A stretch of DNA of 27,500 nucleotides from Botryococcus braunii (taxonomy: Eukaryota > Chlorophyta > Trebouxiophyceae). A model generated the notes under the pieces. The model ran no database searches and had not been told where the DNA came from. It was given only the letters and a program-made list of their open reading frames with translations. The position numbers and the translations under genes were made by a program. How positions within the stretch are numbered: position 1 is the first letter of the stretch; each line of letters opens with the position of its first letter. The stretch lies in assembly GCA_002005505.1 (NCBI GenBank), contig KV908409.1:1-27500 (forward strand). The letters are read 5' to 3'. This document shows, one piece after another, positions 18,598 through 27,500 of the stretch.

Positions 18598-19298
18598 TGT
18601 TGAGTTGTGAACATACATTATAGAATGCCTTGTGCTTTAGGTGATCTTCAAATGTACATCATTAGGATACGGGTCCACTATCCACATAAGGTACCTCAAG
18701 ACCCGTTCGGATGAGGTCTATTTCGAACATAAGGTACAATCTGATTTAGATTACGCGTTAGTGTGAAAGGACTATTAAAGCTGCGATCACCGCATAGTCG
18801 AGCAACTGGTTTGGAAAGATACTGGGCACATAAGGATGCCAGTCTTGTTCATGCAGTTGCATGTGTCTAAAGAGCAGACAGTCGTCAAGGACTGTAGCTG
18901 GAGAGGCACGAACTTACGACCTGTCTGCTTGCTTACAGGTGCGGTGACGCAGGGGGTGTATTGGTAATGTGTTCATGTTTGATTGCTTGTTTGTAAGTGA
19001 ACCATCTTAGTGGACAATCAAGTCTCCCAAACAGCTAAGGGACGGAGTCTTGATTGAGTATAGGAAGGTACTTGCTTTCAGCCGTCAGGAGCTTATCCGT
19101 GTGTAGATGCTCATTGACAGATCAACATGTAACGGAACTGGTTTGGAAAGATACTGGGCACATAAGGATGCCAGTCTTGTTCATGCAGTTGCATGTGTCT
19201 AAAGAGCAGACAGTCGTCAAGGACTGTAGCTGGAGAGGCACGAACTTACGATCTGTCTGCTTGCTTACAGGATACGCCACTGCCCATAACCTTTTACA
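18598..19298 (+). repeat. 3' LTR of element A (701 bp)
   Basis: It matches the 5' LTR at an offset of 13603 with three differences seen by eye (18660, 18955, 19252). It contains the duplicated 136-bp blocks at 18804-18939 and 19136-19271. GATAG follows at 19299-19303. Confidence 0.95.
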
Positions 19299-19303
19299 GA
19301 TAG

Positions 19304-20215
19304 AAACAACGACAAGCGCATTGCTAGTATAAGCCACATTTTCCCCATTTGGCCAATTTCAATAAAAACATCTCGAAATCCGGCTCAGTAGACATATGAA
19401 ATCTTTAGCAGGCCAAGGGACCTCTTCACCTGAAGCGATGCCAATACTAGAAGTGAAGGTGCACAGTTATGCATACAGCAGGTGCCAACACTAAAGAAGT
19501 AGGGGCACAGTTATGCATACAGCATGGAAAAGCGCCGAGATATTAGGCTCCTATCTGTCCGCTAAAATCCTCATTGCTGCAGGACATTGCGTGGAAACAA
19601 GTTGAAGTAAATCCATATAGAATCCTGGGTTCGCAATGCTTGACTAGGATCCGAGCAACTTCTGCTTACCACCACCAACTTAATCTCATCAGTTCCAACA
19701 GAAATTTTGCTCAAACTTCAATTCTACAATGACCCTGAGTCCAGTCCTCGACAAAACTCGAACATCTGATCCACTGCACCGCTCGATTTGCTCATTTCTT
19801 TGAGATTACATTCAAAGAAGAGCACATGAGTATTTCAATTAATCCTTCGTTAGAGTTTTCAAAATTTTCTTATTTTTGTTTTGAACCACATACACGTGGC
19901 ACCGCAGACGCTGTACGAGGATGCCGGGTAGCCCCAATTCAGTTGACCGACAGGCTTTGTACCGTGGAAGCAGGTGCATACACCAAGTAAAAGAGAAATA
20001 AGATGCTTTCGGATAGCTTCGTGGGCACTGTCCCAGGAATACCAGGTGGGAACACAGTCCAAGACATCCAAGGACGCGTGGCATTCTGCACGCAGGAGTA
20101 CCTGCATTCATGTCTCACATTCGAAGGATCTGTCCCGTGCAGCGTACATCTGCTCCGTTGAGTCCGGCAGGGAGCATTTTCTTCGCAACAAAAGACGATA
20201 GACAGCTAGATAACG
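19304..20215. other. stretch without recognisable gene
   Basis: I find no supported coding region. Short minus-strand frames near 19839-20111 lack motifs. An AATAAAA lies at about 19361 but no gene ends before it. The only structure is the duplication at 19439-19527. Confidence 0.5.
19439..19527 (+). repeat. imperfect 44/45-bp tandem duplication
   Basis: Two units begin TGCCAAYACTA and share the exact core GCACAGTTATGCATACAGCA (19439-19482 and 19483-19527). Confidence 0.85.
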
Positions 20216-20266
20216 ATGAAGGCATTTCATTCTCTCGTGTTTTTGTCCGTGGTGTGTTCGGCGTGG
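20216..20266 (+). CDS. possible first coding exon with a signal peptide
   Basis: ATG 20216 begins MKAFHSLVFLSVVCSAW, which reads as a classic signal peptide: a short basic start, a hydrophobic core and small residues for cleavage. A GTATGG donor follows at 20267, and a good acceptor (pyrimidine tract ending TTGCAG) lies at about 20536. This could open the gene whose later exons are at 22245 and 23491, but I cannot trace the exons between. It may also be chance. Confidence 0.25.
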
Positions 20267-20929
20267 GTATGGTACGTGCCCCTCTTCGAAGAATTCCTTT
20301 CCCGTCATGCCTGTTTGGCAAAGATGCTTTGTTGCCTGATACTGACCAGGATTAATGGCATGAGTACCATTACATTATTTCAGATTATCACATTTGCTTC
20401 TTGTTTCTTTAATGAAGCAGTGAAGAAGTTTTCGGAACTTACTTTGTAGCCGTCAAGGATCTGGAAGAAAGCGACCTTTGATTTCCACAGGCCTTAGCAA
20501 GATTGTAACCTACAATTTTTCTTGGTCTGTTGCAGGAGCTGCGATGGAAGAGAGATGGGAGGTGAGGTAGCCCGAGGTCGTGGTAGGCCTGCGTGTCGAG
20601 AATAGGACCTGGAAAATGGGGTGATGGGGCTTAATTTTGGGATGGGAATGTGCTATGAAGTTTGAAATTTTCCAAAAAGAAGCTATGCCAATTTTAATTT
20701 CAAGTGACGAAAAGTGACTGTCTTGATGTGCCGTGGTGGCAGGCACCGCCTGGCAACGTTGCAACAGTTGTGTTGACAGAGCGTGAGACATCCTAGCAAA
20801 GCAGCCCATACTAAGCCCAAGGGTTCAGAGATTTACAACTTTAAATACAAAATGTCCGACGGCGTCTGTATGTTGATGATTGGCCTGAATGTCGCTTCTC
20901 TGAAGAGTGCCCTGTTGTTTATAGATCTA

Positions 20930-20951
20930 TACTTAGGTCTAGACCTAAGTA
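20930..20951. repeat. 22-bp perfect palindrome
   Basis: TACTTAGGTCT is followed at once by its own reverse complement AGACCTAAGTA, with no spacer. Confidence 0.95.
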
Positions 20952-21121
20952 GTCACTGCTATGGTGTTGGGTAGGTCGGGTCCTGTCGCAGACCTTCTCC
21001 CAGGCGAGCGGATCTGGTGGATCTGTGGAACTTTCCACGCAAAACACTTTTAATGTGAGCTACTGCCTAGCACTGTGTGCTATCTCTTCAGGACCTCTCG
21101 CAACGTTGTTAAACAGGAAAG

Positions 21122-21192
21122 TCGATTATGATATATAAAATATATATATAAACATATATGTATAATCGATAAATATATATAAAAATCGATTA
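21122..21192. repeat. AT-rich palindromic tract
   Basis: TCGATTAT (21122-21129) and ATAATCGA (21162-21169) bracket an almost pure TA interior that can also self-pair. More TA repeats and ATCGATTAA follow to 21192. Confidence 0.8.
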
Positions 21193-21740
21193 ATGCCAGA
21201 CCCAGCTGCAGACGCAGAAGCCCCCTTTTTGGAGGTTTCCTGTGACAAACCTAGGTGTGCGGTTAGGATACGCTTCACTCGTTCAATTAAACCTAATTTT
21301 GAAAGTGTCTGGTCAGGTTTCTGATCGGAAAACTTAACGGTCGTCCCTGCAAAGGATAGAGAACACCAACTCTCGAGGGTCACTAGTGCCACCTAGCTAG
21401 CCAGCTGGAAGGATCATATCAACTTTCGAAGCTCATTCTTGGAAGTTCTCCTTTTCATTATAAGATCCCTAGCTGTCCAGCAATAAACTCGTTACAAAAA
21501 ACATAACGCTTGTATTTAAATAAAGCTAAATTTAGCTTGCCAGCAATTGATGAAGTAACCATGTTTATTTGGAGTACGTAAGTAACACACTTTTAGGTGC
21601 TGCAGGACCGGCAATAGTATTGCACACATGCATGTACATGTGTTGCACACACATGTGTTGCAAGTTGTAATGCTTGAACATGCAATGGGCAACTCAGAAA
21701 CTGTGCTGAAACCAAGGCTGGCTTGCAGCTTATTCTTTGT

Positions 21741-21840
21741 AGGTCATCCCGTGCAACACCATACGTTAAAAGGTCAGTCCATGCAACACCATACGAAAAA
21801 GGGTCCTTTAAAGGTCATTCCGTGCAACACCATACGAAGA
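21741..21840 (+). repeat. three-copy minisatellite
   Basis: Units starting AGGTCA at 21741, 21771 and 21812 share GCAACACCATACG. Spacing is 30 and 41 bp, the middle unit having an 11-base extension. Confidence 0.85.
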
Positions 21841-22032
21841 AAAAATCCAAAAGTTGGCAACATCGTGTGCATGTGATATTGAATGATTCCCTGAATATGG
21901 AGTCTCTCGTCCACGTTATTCCACGAAGTACTGGATATGGATATGCTCCGGAGCCTCCATTCTTAGATACGGCCGGCTTCCTTTTTAGGGGCCAGGTTTC
22001 TTCAGGGCCAGGCAGACTTTTTAGCCCTCTAT

Positions 22033-22113
22033 GACATAAGTAGGCAAGCAAGCAATGTTGACATTATTAATGTGACATAAGTATCTACGACATAAGTAAG
22101 CAAGCAATGTTGA
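22033..22113 (+). repeat. direct repeat GACATAAGTA...CAAGCAATGTTGA
   Basis: One full copy lies at 22033-22061, a partial GACATAAGTA at 22073-22082 and a second near-full copy at 22089-22113. Confidence 0.8.
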
Positions 22114-22244
22114 TCGTTTTGATGTCATGGCATGCGGTAATCAATAGAGTTGTTCTGTCGCCTGAAAAGAATAGAGCAGTTCCTATCAGGTGTCATGACA
22201 GAAGCATGTTGGGGGGAAGTTAACGTCGGCACGTTCATTTGCAG

Positions 22245-26133
<3,889 letters not shown>

Positions 26134-27044
26134 ATGCCAAGAGCAACGCGGCTGCAGATTATCGGAGTTCTGTTGTTCTACCTCTCGACGTACTTCGCGC
26201 CGCTGTGGTCTTGGCCCACCGTACTGGGCTTTTTGATATTTGGGAACAATGTTGTGCGAGTACTAGTTATCTTGTATATCATCAGTAACATATGGGGGCC
26301 GTTCAACCGCGGCCCCTTTACCGGATCGTGGCCCCAGCCACTTCGGAGGTGAGACCACGCACTCTTCCAATCGATTTCTGATAACCAAGACTTTTATTTT
26401 TGGATCTTTCTGTGTCTGTTTCATGGTACACGAAAAAGGGTTCTCTGGGTGGGTTAGAGGGCGGTCTTCTCTGAGGAGGTCTCGCGATCCTTAATATCAT
26501 TTGGGAAGACCTTGGTCTTCAAGAGCCATACTCTGAGCTTTCTTCGAATTTCCTTATTCATGAAGCTCTTAAATGGCGAGTGAGAGAGTGGCTCATTTTC
26601 TATTTTCACACACGTTCCACAGCCTCAGGAGCTAGTCCCCTTGGGGAGACTGTCCATGATAGGTGTGCATAAAACAGCAAACAAAAGGACTAAATGCAGT
26701 ACTCATTGATGTCTGGCACCACTCTTAGCCCTTTTGTGTGTCGCGGTAAAGGGTCTCATTTGGTTCCCTACCATTTTGGCAATCTATGCGTGAGCTTGCC
26801 TAGCGTTGACTAATCAATCCAGTGCGTGATGCAAAGAGCCTGTCGTTTATTCTGGGTCTTGATGTGATGCATGGGGATTGTGTGGTGATGCATAGGGAAT
26901 TCTATGGGGAGCTTGGAGGATTGCATAAGGCAGGCATATGAAGCTCTTTGGTTCGGAGTTTACATTCCTGCATCTAATCTTGTCCAAGAGATCCTCAACT
27001 GTTTCTCGCTGCATCGCTATGAAGAAGGGGTGAGGTGGAGGCAG

Positions 27045-27109
<65 letters not shown>

Positions 27110-27486
27110 ATGCACAGGATCACGCACGTGCGCGCCCGCGCGCAGGACAGCAAAGGGGAAAGGAGGGTGGGACAGGGTGGGACAGGGTCTTTGATAAGTG
27201 ATTTGCATGGGCAGGGTGGGGATATGGAGGCATGCAGCAGCATATTTCCCGCTGGCGCTGGTCAAGACAGCAGACATACCGTCGGACCGCTCTTACATTT
27301 TTGCATTTCATCCGCACGGCATTTTCAGTATCTCTGCCTTCCTGGCTTTGGGTACTGATGGGGCTGGCTTCTCAGACCTCTTTCCTGGTATCCTGCTCTG
27401 TTCTTGAGCCCGTAGTTCTGTCCTGGCATGCATTGTGTGGGCTGTTTGGCTTCATCCCTCCGAGCGAAGCGTGCAAGAGCATGGGG
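26134..27486 (+). CDS. DGAT2: diacylglycerol O-acyltransferase 2 family protein, 5' part
   Basis: DGAT2 enzymes acylate diacylglycerol with acyl-CoA to make triacylglycerol at the ER membrane. Exon 1 (26134-26348) encodes 71 residues with two hydrophobic segments, about 8-36 and 39-55, as in the family N-terminus. It ends phase 2 at GAG|GTGAGA. Exon 2 starts at 27215 after GCAG and completes that codon. It carries YFPLALVKT (residues 82-90), YIFAFHPHG with the HPHG catalytic motif at 104-107, and LFPGI at 127-131. YFP, HPHG and FPGI blocks in this order and spacing are diagnostic. The exon 2 end is unclear (a GT lies within FPGI at 27388; a frame stop follows at 27405). A further exon near 27416-27486 (WHALCGLFGFIPPSEACKSMG) fits the next family block. 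The gene runs off the window. Monoacylglycerol or wax-ester acyltransferase activity cannot be excluded. Confidence 0.85.
26349..27214 (+). other. first intron of the DGAT2 gene
   Basis: It starts GTGAGA and ends GCAG, 866 bp, phase 2. A (CA)n run lies at about 27047-27099. No embedded gene is seen. Confidence 0.75.
27047..27099 (+). repeat. (CA)n microsatellite in the DGAT2 intron
   Basis: About 26 CA dinucleotides, followed by CG/CA-alternating bases to about 27142. Confidence 0.95.
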
Positions 27487-27500
27487 GTGTAGGTTTGGGT

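Larger units (their letters stand above)
4995..19298 (+). mobile_element. Ty1/copia LTR retrotransposon 'A', interrupted by element B
   Basis: The element is bounded by two 701-bp LTRs (4995-5695 and 18598-19298) starting TG and ending CA, with a GATAG duplication outside. Domain order is Gag with CCHC knuckle, aspartic protease, GAG-pre-integrase, integrase, reverse transcriptase, RNase H. Integrase before RT is diagnostic of Ty1/copia (Pseudoviridae-type elements). A primer-binding site follows the 5' LTR and a polypurine tract precedes the 3' LTR. Without B (7909-15144 plus one target copy) A would be about 7.06 kb. The LTRs differ by eye at three positions: 5057 T / 18660 C, 5352 T / 18955 G, 5649 C / 19252 T, about 0.4%. 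The coding frame has stops at 7206 and 16322 and is split by B, so A cannot now make its full polyprotein. Confidence 0.97.

Overview
This is a repeat-rich stretch of a nuclear eukaryotic genome. GT-AG introns, long (GT)n, (CA)n and (GA)n microsatellites, LTR retrotransposons and a diacylglycerol acyltransferase 2 (DGAT2) gene with a split coding region all say eukaryote. A unicellular alga or related protist (for example a chromerid or stramenopile) is my best guess from intron style, roughly balanced base composition and element type, but nothing in the window fixes the taxon.

Layout. (1) 1-1029: the 3' end of an unidentified protein gene, two coding exons around a 518-bp microsatellite-filled intron. 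Its stop-codon region runs directly into a 35-bp minisatellite (1016-1282). (2) 1283-4994: no gene I can recognise; microsatellites, C-runs and short tandem duplications. (3) 4995-19298: a Ty1/copia element ('A') with 701-bp LTRs and a 5-bp target duplication GATAG. A second, complete copia element ('B', 7909-15144, 879-bp LTRs, target duplication GTTGG) is inserted in A's GAG-pre-integrase region, same orientation. B has one uninterrupted 1714-codon Gag-Pol frame and LTRs that look identical, so it is very young and possibly active. A is split by B and carries two in-frame stop codons; its LTRs differ at 3 of 701 positions. (4) 19304-26133: sparse sequence with minisatellites, perfect palindromes, long (GA)n and (CA)n/(GA)n tracts, and exons of a probable proline-rich protein gene (22245-22334 and 23491-23676). 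(5) 26134 to the window end: the 5' part of a DGAT2 gene, exon 1 and exon 2 (with the HPHG motif) separated by an intron carrying a (CA)n tract.

How the parts relate. Elements A and B belong to one lineage. Both use a primer-binding site complementary to the anticodon arm of initiator tRNA-Met (half-tRNA priming, as described for Drosophila copia), and both have the polypurine tract CAAGGGGAAG next to the 3' LTR. Most unusually, each LTR of each family contains its own internal direct duplication of a structured block (136 bp in A, 141 bp in B), although the two block sequences are not alike. The flanking host genes appear functionally unrelated to each other and to the elements.
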